DNA of 64,000 nucleotides from Actinoplanes sp. DH11. Lineage in GTDB: Bacteria; Actinomycetota; Actinomycetes; Mycobacteriales; Micromonosporaceae. Positions 7,644-16,081 of the stretch are shown here, piece after piece. The DNA lies in NCBI RefSeq assembly GCF_020873875.1, contig NZ_JAHWGU010000002.1:248001-312000 (forward strand). The letters are read 5' to 3'. A program made the translations under genes and the position numbers. Each line of letters opens with the position of its first letter. Positions within the stretch are counted from its first letter, which is position 1. Under the pieces are notes generated by a model that did not search any database, was not told the origin of the DNA, and worked only from the letters and a program-made list of their open reading frames with translations.

Positions 7644-8813
7644 ATGTCGTTGCGCTCCCTTCGCCGTGTCGTGCCGTTGACACTGAGCCCGCTGCTGGCG
7701 CTCGGGCTGCCCGTCCCCGCGTCGGCCGCCACACCGGGCACGACGGCCGCCGCACCGGGAACGTCGGCCGCCGCACCGGGCGGTGCCCCCGGCGCGGTGA
7801 TCGCGACAACCCCGCTACCGGGGAAGGAGGCGCCCGGCAGCACCGCGACGTCGATCACCTACTGGACCCGTGACTCGCTCGACCAGCCGCGTCAGGCGCT
7901 CGCCACCATCTACGTGCCGACCGGCACCGCCCCGGCGGGCGGCTGGCCGATTCTTGCCAACGCCCACGTCACCGCCGGGCTCGGCGACGACTGCGCTTAC
8001 ACCGACGACTACGGTACGGCGGCCGCGGACGTCAACGTGGTGACCCCGTGGATCAATGCCGGGTTCGCGTTCGTCGCGACCGAGTACATCGGCATCGGCA
8101 CCGAAGGCTCGCACGCCTACCTGGACGCCACCGCCGAGGCCAACGCCGTGATCGACTCCGTGCGGGCGGCGCGGTCGGCGGCTCCGGTGCTGTCCACCGA
8201 GTACGTGGTGAACGGCATCTCGCAGGGCGGCCACGCCACCCTCGCCACCGCCGCCAAGGCTGCCGAGCGGGCGCCCGAACTCCGGCTCGCCGCCGCCATG
8301 GCGGACGCACCGGCCACCAAGGTCGAGGGCTACATCCCGCTGGCCGGGCCGTACATCCCGCCGCTGCCCGCGCCGGACTACACGACCTACGTCTCCTACA
8401 TCCTTGCCGGACTCGAGACGGCCCGCCCGGACTTCGACCTCGACGCCTACCTGACCCCGCTCGGCCGGGCGATCGTCGACGACGCGCACCGGCTGTGCTA
8501 CTTCGACATGAACACCCGTACGCAGGGCGCCTCGATCGGCAAGATGCTGGCTAAGCCGCTCAACACCGGCCCGTTCCCGGCCGTGCTGCGGGACGTCACA
8601 CGGCTCCCGGTGTCCGGTTTCGACGCGCCTGTGCTGGTGAACCAGGGCCGCTTCGACCTGACCGCCTTCCCGTTCCTGACCGACCTCCAGGTCACCGAGA
8701 TGCGGCTGCACGGCGCGGACGTCACCTACCGGCACTACGCCACCGGCCACAACGTGTGGAGCCAGGCGCTGCCGCACAACATCGCCTTCGCCCGCAAACA
8801 CCTCGCCGGCTGA
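7644..8813 (+). CDS. Secreted lipase-family alpha/beta hydrolase, likely iron-regulated
   Basis: About 389 residues. A signal peptide (LRRVVPLTLSPLLALGLPVPASA) is followed by an Ala/Pro/Thr/Gly-rich linker with repeated AAAPGT units, then a hydrolase domain of the secretory lipase (LIP) type. The nucleophile elbow NGISQGG is near residue 193; an acidic residue in NQGRFDLTAF and the late His in YATGHNVW fit a Ser-Asp-His triad. The start is uncertain: the ATG at 7644 is given, but the GTG at 7626 would add VKQKR and a more basic signal-peptide n-region. An iron box precedes it, and a strong hairpin terminator follows 7 bases after the stop, so it is a single-gene unit. The substrate is not known. 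Confidence 0.82.
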   Translation: MSLRSLRRVVPLTLSPLLALGLPVPASAATPGTTAAAPGTSAAAPGGAPGAVIATTPLPGKEAPGSTATSITYWTRDSLDQPRQALATIYVPTGTAPAGGWPILANAHVTAGLGDDCAYTDDYGTAAADVNVVTPWINAGFAFVATEYIGIGTEGSHAYLDATAEANAVIDSVRAARSAAPVLSTEYVVNGISQGGHATLATAAKAAERAPELRLAAAMADAPATKVEGYIPLAGPYIPPLPAPDYTTYVSYILAGLETARPDFDLDAYLTPLGRAIVDDAHRLCYFDMNTRTQGASIGKMLAKPLNTGPFPAVLRDVTRLPVSGFDAPVLVNQGRFDLTAFPFLTDLQVTEMRLHGADVTYRHYATGHNVWSQALPHNIAFARKHLAG

Positions 8814-8820
8814 CAGCACC

Positions 8821-8858
8821 GCCCGCCACCGCCCGGACCACTCCGGGCGGTGGCGGGC
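8821..8858 (+). terminator. Strong hairpin terminator after the lipase gene
   Basis: A 17-base arm (8821-8837, GCCCGCCACCGCCCGGA) and its complement (8842-8858) form a perfect stem with a 4-base loop. There is no T-run, as is usual in high-GC actinobacteria. Confidence 0.85.
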
Positions 8859-8902
8859 AGCCGCGTCCCCCGGTCTTGCGGCGGAGATCTAATCTGACGC
8901 GC

Positions 8903-9901
8903 ATGCAGGCCTTCGCCGAGAGGTACGCCGCCGGCCCACCGACTCTGCGTGACCTGTCGCAGCGACCGGGATCGATCACCTCGTTGCAGCTTCTCTTCGT
9001 CCTGCTCGCCCTGGTGCCGGGCGCCGCGGTGGCCACGCTCGGCATCGCCCTGGTCGACAACTTGACGGCGGACGCGCGGGTGCCCGCGGTCGTCACCGCC
9101 AACGTGGCAGACCTCGACGAGGACGGATTCGAATATCAGCGGACCTTGGCCCGCGCCGACGACGGGCGGGCGCTGGACCTGGGGACCGGCGTGCCCGCCC
9201 TGCGCGGTGAACCGGTCGTCGCCACGCTCTCCACGGCCACCGACCGGCTCGTGGCGGTCCGCACCGCCGACGAGTGGTATCAGCCGCACCGGACGAACGC
9301 GTACGCCTTCCTGGTTGTCGTCCTTCTCGCCACCCTGCTGGTGACGGCCCTGCTCGTCCGGCGGACGATCCGCACGGTCCCGTGGACGGCGCTGGTCATG
9401 TCCGCCGTCACCGGTTTCCTGATCGTCGGCGTCTGGCAGCTGAACTCCACCGCCGCCCTCGCCGACGCCCCGACACTGCCCGCCAGCACCGGGATGGGCA
9501 TCTACGACGACGCCGAGTTCTTCCCCGCGACCGGCGTCCGCACCGGGCAACCCCTCCAGGTCCACGACGTCACGCTCCAGGTGGCCGGCCCGGTCACGCG
9601 TGGGGCGCCGGCGGGTGCGGCGTCGTGGCTGAACGGCTTCACCGTGCTGGTGGTCCCGTTCGACGCCTCGTACGACGGCACCTCGACCGAGGACTATGTG
9701 CCGCTCGCCCTCATCGGCTCCGGTTCCGGCAAAGCCGAACCGGTCGCGGCCGAGCACTGCGGCCCGGACGGCTTCGACGGCCACGTCCCGGCGGGAACGG
9801 TGCGGGGCCTGATGTGCTTCGTGACCCCGCCGGACTTCCAGCCCCGGCACATCATCGTGGGCACGGGCGAGAGCCAGCGGATCGACGTCACGGGTGCGTG
9901 A
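8903..9901 (+). CDS. Membrane protein of unknown function
   Basis: A 332-residue protein with three clear hydrophobic helices near residues 28-50, 134-152 and 162-183. Between the first and second there is an extracytoplasmic-type loop of about 80 residues, and after the third a soluble C-terminal domain of about 150 residues. The layout recalls DUF3592-like membrane proteins, but I cannot confirm that. The ATG at 8903 is chosen because the protein then begins just before the first helix; the ribosome site is weak. The 3' end overlaps a small opposite-strand gene by 14 bases. Confidence 0.72.
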   Translation: MQAFAERYAAGPPTLRDLSQRPGSITSLQLLFVLLALVPGAAVATLGIALVDNLTADARVPAVVTANVADLDEDGFEYQRTLARADDGRALDLGTGVPALRGEPVVATLSTATDRLVAVRTADEWYQPHRTNAYAFLVVVLLATLLVTALLVRRTIRTVPWTALVMSAVTGFLIVGVWQLNSTAALADAPTLPASTGMGIYDDAEFFPATGVRTGQPLQVHDVTLQVAGPVTRGAPAGAASWLNGFTVLVVPFDASYDGTSTEDYVPLALIGSGSGKAEPVAAEHCGPDGFDGHVPAGTVRGLMCFVTPPDFQPRHIIVGTGESQRIDVTGA

Positions 9902-10064
9902 CGAACGAGGTGGCCAGCAGGGCCACGGCCGCGACCAGGCTGAGCGCCAGCCCTGCTCCGGTGAGACGGCGGTGGGCGGCGGGGTCACGGGCCAGCGGCT
10001 GATCGAGCGCTGACCAGGTCGTCGCGCCGAACAACGCCAGGGTGAGAACCACAAGAAAGATCAT
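9888..10064 (-). CDS. Small two-helix membrane protein
   Basis: Encodes 58 residues starting MIFLVVLTLALFGATTWSAL, with a second hydrophobic helix (LTGAGLALSLVAAVALLAT). Two transmembrane helices joined by a short charged loop (DQPLARDPAAHRR) look like a real small membrane protein. It is convergent to and slightly overlaps the preceding membrane-protein gene. The ribosome site is weak, so the call is tentative. Confidence 0.5.
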   Translation of the reverse strand: MIFLVVLTLALFGATTWSALDQPLARDPAAHRRLTGAGLALSLVAAVALLATSFVTHP

Positions 10065-10183
10065 GCTGGATCCCGGGTGTCGGAGGAGCGTGCCTTCCTC
10101 GCTCGAACGTCCCCCCGGCGGCGAACCGGGAGCGGCCCCCGGAAGTGAACATTGCGGGAACGATCGCCGTAACATCCACAGGC

Positions 10184-11536
10184 ATGGATATTGAGGCGGA
10201 TCAGCGGCGGGTCTTGGACGTGGGGTTCGACGACCGCGTCGCACCGCCCAAACTTGTTCTCTTCGCCCTTCAGCACCTGCTGACCCTCTCCGCGATCTGG
10301 GTCTTCCCGGTACTCATCGGCATCACGCTCGGCCTCGCCACCGGCGACGTCACCAGGATGATCCAGGCCTCGTTCCTGCTGGCCGGCGTCGTCACCGTGC
10401 TGCAGTCCAGCCGGATCGTGCGGCTGCCGATCGTGCAGGGCCCGACCGCCGCCTTCTTCGCCGCCCTGCTCGCGGCCGGGGCGGCGTACGGCCTCGACGC
10501 CGCGTTCGGGTCGATGATCGTGGCGGGCCTGATCTTCATGGGGCTGACCGTCCCGGTGCGGCGGTTCGGGGTGCTGATGCACGTGCTGCGCTTCGCCACC
10601 GATCCGCTGGTCTTCGGCACCCTGTGCGTCATCATCGGCGCGCAGCTCGCGACGCTCGGCCTGCCCGGGTGGTTCGGGAGCGAGGGCTTGCCGGGGTACG
10701 GCTGGGACCTGTTCTGGATCGGCCTGGTCACGCTGCTCACCGTGGTCGCCTGCCTGCTGTTCGGCGGTGACACGCTGGTCCGGCGCGCGGCCGTCCTGAT
10801 CGGCATGCTCGCCGGTTCGGTGCTGGCGGCGGCGACCGGGTTGTGGAGCGTCCCCGACCTGTCCGGGGTGTCGTTCCTGGGGCCGCCGGCGTGGCTGCCG
10901 TTCGGGTTAGCCGTGCAGTGGCCGGCGGTCCTGCTGATGCTGCTGGCGTTCCTGGAGTCCAGCGCCGAGGCGGTCGGCATGTACACCCTGGTGTCCCGCT
11001 GGGGCGGCACCGAACTGAGCCGGGACCGGATCAACCGGGGCCTGTTCACCGAGTACGCGGGTTCGGTCGCCGGCGCCCTGTTCGGCGGGATCGGCACCGC
11101 GTCGTACCCGGAGAACGCCGGCATCGTCCGCGTGACACGCGTGGGCAGCCGGTTCGTCACGATGGCGGCGGGTGTCATCGCGATCGCCCTGGCGTTCCTG
11201 CCGGTGGTGAGCGCGTTCGTCGCGGGTCTGCCGGGCGCCGTCCTGGCCGCCGCGTCGACGGTGCTGTTCGGCATCATCGCGATGAGCGGCGTACAGATGA
11301 TGAGCGCGGTCCGATGGGACGACCTCAACCTCACGGTGGCGGGCACCGCTTTCGTCCTGGCGCTCGGCGGCCAGTGGCTGCCGGAGGCGATGGTCGCGAC
11401 CATGCCGGACTGGGCCAGGGCGCTCGTCACCACCCCGATGATGTTCGGGGCGGTGCTCCTGATCGTGCTCAACGCCACGGTCAACCACGGTCTGCGGCCG
11501 GTGCTGGCCCGGCGCGCGGAAAGCGGCCGGCCGTGA
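10184..11536 (+). CDS. Nucleobase:cation symporter-2 (xanthine/uracil permease family)
   Basis: A 450-residue polytopic membrane protein with the NCS2 pattern: FALQHLLTL in the first helix, the QGPTAAFFAAL motif near residue 85, and GTASYPENAGIVRVTRVGSR near residue 305, equivalent to the family's substrate-binding helix and signature. About 12-14 hydrophobic helices are visible. The family takes up purines or pyrimidines with H+ or Na+. The ATG at 10184 is preferred over a GTG at 10145 because it begins just before a charged head and the first helix. Its stop overlaps the GTG of the next gene (GTGA), which suggests a shared role, plausibly import and breakdown of a nitrogen-rich ring or urea-linked compound. 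Confidence 0.85.
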   Translation: MDIEADQRRVLDVGFDDRVAPPKLVLFALQHLLTLSAIWVFPVLIGITLGLATGDVTRMIQASFLLAGVVTVLQSSRIVRLPIVQGPTAAFFAALLAAGAAYGLDAAFGSMIVAGLIFMGLTVPVRRFGVLMHVLRFATDPLVFGTLCVIIGAQLATLGLPGWFGSEGLPGYGWDLFWIGLVTLLTVVACLLFGGDTLVRRAAVLIGMLAGSVLAAATGLWSVPDLSGVSFLGPPAWLPFGLAVQWPAVLLMLLAFLESSAEAVGMYTLVSRWGGTELSRDRINRGLFTEYAGSVAGALFGGIGTASYPENAGIVRVTRVGSRFVTMAAGVIAIALAFLPVVSAFVAGLPGAVLAAASTVLFGIIAMSGVQMMSAVRWDDLNLTVAGTAFVLALGGQWLPEAMVATMPDWARALVTTPMMFGAVLLIVLNATVNHGLRPVLARRAESGRP

Positions 11537-12597
11537 TCGTTCTCCGGCTCAACCATCAGCAGCGCGACTTCCTGCAGACGGTCGTCGACCGGGACGCGCA
11601 TCTCGGCGACATCGGTGACCTGGTCCGGGCGGCGCTGCGGGACGCGCCCGCACACGTACCGTCCGGGGAGACGCCGCCGGCGCGCCGGGAGCCTCCGCGG
11701 CGTACGCCCGTGCGCCGGCACCTTCTCGAACCCGGCACCGGGAAGGCGTTCGAGGTGGACGCGGGCCAGGTGATCAGGATCAGTCAGATCGCGGGACACC
11801 AGTGCGTCGACCTGAACGTCTTCTCCCGCCGTGACGGGCGCGAGCGGCTGCACGTCGGCCGCACCCGGGGCATGCAGGGGCAGCGCCCCGGCCCCGGCGA
11901 CGTGCTCTGGTCGAACGCGCCCTGGGAGCGGCCGATCATGGCGATCGCCGGCGGCACCGCGACGACCGACACCCGGTTCCCGTTCTGCAGCCGCCTGATC
12001 TACAGCGCCTTCTTCGGCCTGCACAACCGCACCAACTGCGAGGAGATCCAGAACGAGGCCCAGCGGGAGTACGGGCTGAGCCCCTGGGACATCCACGAGT
12101 CGTTGAACCTGTTCATGCACACCGGCACCGGTCCCGGCGGCGAGGCCGTGATCCGGCGCAACCGGGCCCGGCCGGGCGATCACATCGAGTTCGTCGCCCT
12201 GCTGGACCTGCTGGTCGTCCCGAACGTGTGCGGCGACGACGTCACCAACTGCAGCAACTTCGGGATGCGCCAGGTGGCGGTCACGATCGAGCAGGGCCGT
12301 CCGGCGGACGCCGAGCTGGCCCGCACCGCCCGCAACCGCGCCGCGATCCTCGGCCTGCCACCGGCCCGCGAGGTGCCCGGCGCGCGGCCGCTGCGCCGCG
12401 ACCCCGGCTTCGTGCCCGCCTTCCCGCACCTGCCGCTGCGCCGCGCCGACGTGCCGGTCGAGGTCGGCGAGGCGCTCACGCACCGCTTCACCCGGGCCAG
12501 GAACCTCGACCTGTACGCCGCCGACGACGACGCCCTGCGCGACATCACCCTGTCCTGGGCGATCGAGCGGCTGGGCGCCTTCACCGGCAACGGCTGA
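11533..12597 (+). CDS. DUF1989 (urea carboxylase-associated family) protein
   Basis: A 354-residue protein whose core (residues 60-260) looks like the DUF1989 family found beside urea carboxylase/urea amidolyase and aminomethyltransferase genes. Typical segments are GHQCVDLNVFS, SNAPWERPIMAI, and CGDDVTNCSNF, with conserved Asp, Cys and Asn residues suggesting a metal or nucleophile site. It begins at a GTG overlapping the permease stop, so it is translationally coupled to nucleobase uptake. The exact reaction is not established for this family; a role in ureide or urea-type nitrogen use is inferred from context. Confidence 0.78.
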   Translation: MIVLRLNHQQRDFLQTVVDRDAHLGDIGDLVRAALRDAPAHVPSGETPPARREPPRRTPVRRHLLEPGTGKAFEVDAGQVIRISQIAGHQCVDLNVFSRRDGRERLHVGRTRGMQGQRPGPGDVLWSNAPWERPIMAIAGGTATTDTRFPFCSRLIYSAFFGLHNRTNCEEIQNEAQREYGLSPWDIHESLNLFMHTGTGPGGEAVIRRNRARPGDHIEFVALLDLLVVPNVCGDDVTNCSNFGMRQVAVTIEQGRPADAELARTARNRAAILGLPPAREVPGARPLRRDPGFVPAFPHLPLRRADVPVEVGEALTHRFTRARNLDLYAADDDALRDITLSWAIERLGAFTGNG

Positions 12598-12669
12598 CGG
12601 CCCGCGCCGGGCCGGACGATTTCTTCGCTCTTCCTCGTGGGACTCCCCCGGCCGCGGCGCAGGCGCGGC

Positions 12670-13521
12670 TCAGCGCACCTGTTTGGCGCTGAACTGCATG
12701 CGCGGCGCCGCGTAGAACTCCTGGGCCTGGACCAGCCGCAGTTCGCGCTCGCCGGAGCGGTACGTCATGTCGATCAGGTCGAAGATGCTGGACGCCGTGC
12801 GTTCCAGGGCCACCGCCGCGCTGCCGGTCTCGACGTAGTGCGCGGTGAACAGGGCCGCCGTGACGTCCCCCGAGCCGTTCGCCTTGAACGGCAGGTGCGG
12901 GGTGGTGACCAGCCAGGCGCCGGTGCCGTCCACGACCAGCATCTCGATCACCCCGTCCTCCCGGTCGGGGCGCTCCACGCTGGTGACCAGCACGGTCGAC
13001 GGGCCCATGGCGCGAGCCAGGTCGGCCGACTCGAGGGTGGACGCGATGCTCGCCGGTTCGGTGCCGGTCAGGAAGCCCAGCTCGAACTGGTTGGGGGTGA
13101 TGATGTCGGCCACCGGCACCACCCGGTCCCGGAGCAGGTGCGGGATCTCGGGCGCGACGAAGCACCCGGACTTGGCGTTGCCCATGACCGGGTCGCACGC
13201 GTACACCGCCGCGGGGTTCGCCGCCTTCACCCGGCGCACGGCGTCGATGATGACGTCCGCGATGCCCGCCCCGCCCTGGTATCCGGACAGGACCGCGTCG
13301 ATCTGCGGGAACACGCCCCGCTCCTCCACACCGAGCAGGATCTCGGCCACGTCCGAGGGCGGCAGCAGCGGGCCACGCCAGGCGCCGTAACCGGTGTGGT
13401 TGGAGAAGTTGACCGTGGGGGTCGGGACGACCTCGACACCGATGCGCTGCAGGGGGAACACGGCGGCGGAGTTGCCGACATGACCGTGGGCGACCGCGGA
13501 CTGGATGGACAAGACCTTCAT
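12670..13521 (-). CDS. pdxY: Pyridoxal kinase
   Basis: A 283-residue ribokinase-fold enzyme that phosphorylates pyridoxal (vitamin B6 salvage) to pyridoxal 5'-phosphate. Visible PdxY features: the opening LSIQSAVAHGHVGNSA, the substrate-side SNHTGYGAW, CDPVMGNAKSGCFV, TPNQFELGFLTG, and the anion-hole/catalytic base segment KANGSGDVTAALF near residue 220 with the catalytic Asp. Length and order fit the family. It converges with the DUF1989 gene. PLP made here could serve aminotransferases such as the one in the NRPS cluster, but no specific link is implied. Confidence 0.93.
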   Translation of the reverse strand: MKVLSIQSAVAHGHVGNSAAVFPLQRIGVEVVPTPTVNFSNHTGYGAWRGPLLPPSDVAEILLGVEERGVFPQIDAVLSGYQGGAGIADVIIDAVRRVKAANPAAVYACDPVMGNAKSGCFVAPEIPHLLRDRVVPVADIITPNQFELGFLTGTEPASIASTLESADLARAMGPSTVLVTSVERPDREDGVIEMLVVDGTGAWLVTTPHLPFKANGSGDVTAALFTAHYVETGSAAVALERTASSIFDLIDMTYRSGERELRLVQAQEFYAAPRMQFSAKQVR

Positions 13522-13559
13522 GCCCCCAGCCTAGAGACTGGCCCGGGGGCCGCGCGGGC

Positions 13560-14438
13560 TCAGGTCGTGAAGATGGTGAAGGCCACCTGATGCACCGTGC
13601 CGCCGGCGCGGAACTGCAGGAACATCCGCTTGTCGCCGCGTTCGGCGAAGGCGGCGTGGAAGGCCAGGACACCGTCGGCGGGTGCGTCCCCGGTGGCGCT
13701 CGTGGGGATCGGGTGCAGGTGTTTGAGGCCCTGGGTGCGCACCTCGAAGTTGGAGAGGTGGGCGTACGCGCCGAGGTACGGTTCGAGCGCCGCGGGCCGG
13801 CCGTCGCGCAGCACCTGGAACTGCAGGGCCGTATGGGTGCCGGAGGTCAGGTCGGTGGTGCCGTCGAGGCGGCGCACGGTGTACGGGCCGGACCGCGCCT
13901 GGGCCTGCGGCGCCGGGACCGGGACCATGGTGGTGTCGCCGGGGATGACGAACGGCACGCCGAGCACGGTGGGTTCGGCGCCGGCGGGCCGGCCGTGCGG
14001 GACGAACTCGAGGTAGACGCGGTAGGCGCCGCCGTCGGTGACGGTGACCGGCGCCGTCCACGCGCCGTCCACGACCTCGGGGTGCAGGTGCTGGTAACCG
14101 GACAGGTCGTCGCGGAGCACGTACATGTGCACGGGTTTGTCGTGGACGCGCTGGAAGTCGGTGACCGGCCCGGCCGGGCCGGTGACGCGCAGCGACACGG
14201 TGCCGGGGCCGCGGCGGCGTGGCAGCGCGAGGGGTTCGGCGCGGAAGCCGTCGTAGGCGTCGGAGAGCCCGTCGCTGTGGTAGGTGACCGGCGAGGCGGC
14301 CGGCACCGGGGCCGGCGCGGCGGCCGGGCCGCGGCTGTCGGCGAACAGGTAGGCGGCGCCGAGGAACCCCGCGAGCGTCACCGCCGCCGTCAGGCGGCGG
14401 TGACGCGGGCCGGTGCCGGTGGTGGGCTGGGCGGTCAG
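13560..14438 (-). CDS. Exported protein with paired HLHP motifs
   Basis: About 292 residues: a basic stretch (RHRR) and one hydrophobic helix (LTAAVTLAGFLGAAYLFA) act as signal or anchor, followed by a Pro/Ala linker and two similar beta-sandwich halves. Each half ends in a His-rich motif, GYQHLHPEV and GLKHLHPIP, preceded by an aromatic/Met-rich strand (HMYVLRDDLS; YAHLSNFEV), which suggests metal binding outside the membrane. I do not recognise a named family. No ATG or GTG precedes the helix; the frame reaches a CTG at 14438 that overlaps the upstream gene's stop (CTGA), so a coupled CTG start is possible. An internal GTG at 14381 would cut the basic n-region. Confidence 0.62.
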   Translation of the reverse strand: MTAQPTTGTGPRHRRLTAAVTLAGFLGAAYLFADSRGPAAAPAPVPAASPVTYHSDGLSDAYDGFRAEPLALPRRRGPGTVSLRVTGPAGPVTDFQRVHDKPVHMYVLRDDLSGYQHLHPEVVDGAWTAPVTVTDGGAYRVYLEFVPHGRPAGAEPTVLGVPFVIPGDTTMVPVPAPQAQARSGPYTVRRLDGTTDLTSGTHTALQFQVLRDGRPAALEPYLGAYAHLSNFEVRTQGLKHLHPIPTSATGDAPADGVLAFHAAFAERGDKRMFLQFRAGGTVHQVAFTIFTT

Positions 14439-15742
14439 TTCGCGGCCGCCGTTCCGGTGGGCCGGACGAGGAACAGTCCGACGCCGATGCTCTGCACGGC
14501 GACGACCCCGTTCTTCAGGTACGGCAGGACCATCCAGCTGCCGCTGTAGCCGCTGGCGTTGGAGGCCGGGTCGACGTCGAAGTAACCGACCTCGGGCAGT
14601 TTGGCCGAGGCGGCGGTGGTGGTGTCGAGGATCCGCAGGCCACCGCGGTACGCCGCCTGGAAGTGCCGGTTGCCGACGGTGTAGCCGTTGTGGTTGACGA
14701 ACTCGCCGCGTGCCGCGACGTCCTTGCCCACGTACCGGGCGGCGTCGAGCCGTTCGATGTTGTAGACGAAGTCGGGGCTGCCGCCGCGGGTGCTGATCGT
14801 CTCGTCGTTGACGATCATGTGCTTGTAGTCGCTGGTGGCGAAGCCCTGGTGGACGAAGCCGGCGCCGGGGTGGGTGACGCTGGACAGCAGCTTGATGCTC
14901 GCCTTGTCGGTGACGTCGAGGATCTGGAACCGCTTGCCCTGGCCGGTGTAGTTGAACGCGATCTCCCGGCCGGTGTACCTGGTGTCCGGTCCGGCGTAGT
15001 TCACCACCACCGACTCGTGCGAGTAGACCTCCCGGCTGTAGCACGCCACCTGCCGCAGCGAGAGTGGCGTCTTGATGTCGTAGATGGTGAGGCCTTTGCT
15101 GCAGGTGTTGGCGCCGGAGACGTACAGGAAGCCGGTGTTCTGGTTGATCGACAGGGTGTGGCTGTTCGTCAGGCCGGTGAAACGGGCGCTCGCGGTGAAC
15201 GTCTGCGTATTGGTGACGCCACGCAATTTGTTGAGGTCGAAGATCTGGATGCCGTGCGCGACCGAGTCCTTGCCGATGTAGGCGTAATTCCGGTACGTGC
15301 GGATGTCGCACCAGGATGAGCTGACGCCATTCGCGGCCGGCAGGTTCCCGAGGTATCTCGGGTTGCCGGGGTCGGTGACGTTGACGAAGGAGACGCCGTT
15401 GGAACGGCAGTAGAGGATGTACTCGTTGCTGTCGCGCGAGTCACTCCAGTACCACATGCTCGACGAGCCGCCGCCGCCCAGCGCGGACTGCGGCAGGAAG
15501 CTGAGCAGGTCGACGTTCTTGCACGGGTACCGGTCGGCCATGCCGTTGACACAGGTCACCGGCGCGCCGGCGAGGCGTTCGCCGCTGCGCCAGGTGGGTT
15601 CGTAGATGCGGAGCATCTCGGCCTGTTCGGCCTTGCCCTCCGGGGTCTCCGGGTCGTGCGCCGTGGCCGGTGGGCCCGCGACGGCGAGCAGCAGCAGTAG
15701 CGCGGTGGCGGCCAGTGTCGTGCGGCGAACTCCTCGGAGCAT
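14435..15742 (-). CDS. Secreted LVIVD-repeat (choice-of-anchor B-like) protein
   Basis: A 435-residue exported protein. The signal peptide is MLRGVRRTTLAATALLLLLA followed by a cleavage region ending ATA. The rest is a beta-propeller-like series of LVIVD-type repeats: GVSFVNVTDPGNPRYLG, GIQIFDLNKL, GLTIYDIKTP, RFQILDVTDKASI, GLRILDTTTAA. Four Cys residues (TCVNG, YPCKN, LYCRS, WCDIR) may form disulfides. Such proteins are surface or secreted scaffolds of unknown role. The ATG at 15742 has GAAGGG upstream and a good promoter lies about 70-90 bases upstream. The stop overlaps the next gene, so the two exported proteins probably work together. Confidence 0.85.
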   Translation of the reverse strand: MLRGVRRTTLAATALLLLLAVAGPPATAHDPETPEGKAEQAEMLRIYEPTWRSGERLAGAPVTCVNGMADRYPCKNVDLLSFLPQSALGGGGSSSMWYWSDSRDSNEYILYCRSNGVSFVNVTDPGNPRYLGNLPAANGVSSSWCDIRTYRNYAYIGKDSVAHGIQIFDLNKLRGVTNTQTFTASARFTGLTNSHTLSINQNTGFLYVSGANTCSKGLTIYDIKTPLSLRQVACYSREVYSHESVVVNYAGPDTRYTGREIAFNYTGQGKRFQILDVTDKASIKLLSSVTHPGAGFVHQGFATSDYKHMIVNDETISTRGGSPDFVYNIERLDAARYVGKDVAARGEFVNHNGYTVGNRHFQAAYRGGLRILDTTTAASAKLPEVGYFDVDPASNASGYSGSWMVLPYLKNGVVAVQSIGVGLFLVRPTGTAAAN

Positions 15743-16081
15743 GGTCGACGCCCTTCGCGTGCGGTAGTCGGCGCGGACGGGGTGTGTCCGGCGCCGGGTG
15801 CGTGCAACGCTAAGGAGCAGGTCGATACAGGTCAATATTATGATGTCGATTGAGCGCCATCCGGAATAGCATTTCCGGCGCACCCGTATGCCATATCGCA
15901 GCGCAGATGGGCGAGGCGTTATGGCGGCCGGCGAGCGAGAGCCCGGCCCGGGTTCGCCGGTCGGAAGGACACAATACGATACCAACCTCAGATGTTGATC
16001 ATCGTAAATGGATAGTGTCACGCCAGCGGTGACCAGCCCGTCATCGCGTTTGTCCGTACCCACAAGGACGGGGTGGAGACG
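15743..16081. other. Divergent promoter region between LVIVD gene and ABC importer
   Basis: Relatively AT-rich spacer of about 340 bases between divergent genes. It holds a good minus-strand promoter (listed separately). On the plus side, the 15960-16020 stretch is AT-rich and is the likely promoter area of the importer operon, but I could not fix its elements. Confidence 0.6.
15807..15835 (-). promoter_or_regulatory. Housekeeping-type promoter for the LVIVD gene
   Basis: On the minus strand, TTGACC (15830-15835) and TAGCGT (15807-15812) are separated by exactly 17 bases, matching the actinobacterial sigma-70 (HrdB) pattern. The LVIVD start codon is about 65 bases downstream. Confidence 0.65.

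Noticed and set aside
7241..7858. Minus-strand frame rich in Arg-Leu repeats
   Set aside because: It is translated from the 36-bp tandem repeat and from the antisense of the lipase gene; no start signal or domain.
7583..7873. Short plus-strand frame starting just after the iron box
   Set aside because: It overlaps the signal peptide of the lipase in another frame and lacks any conserved feature.
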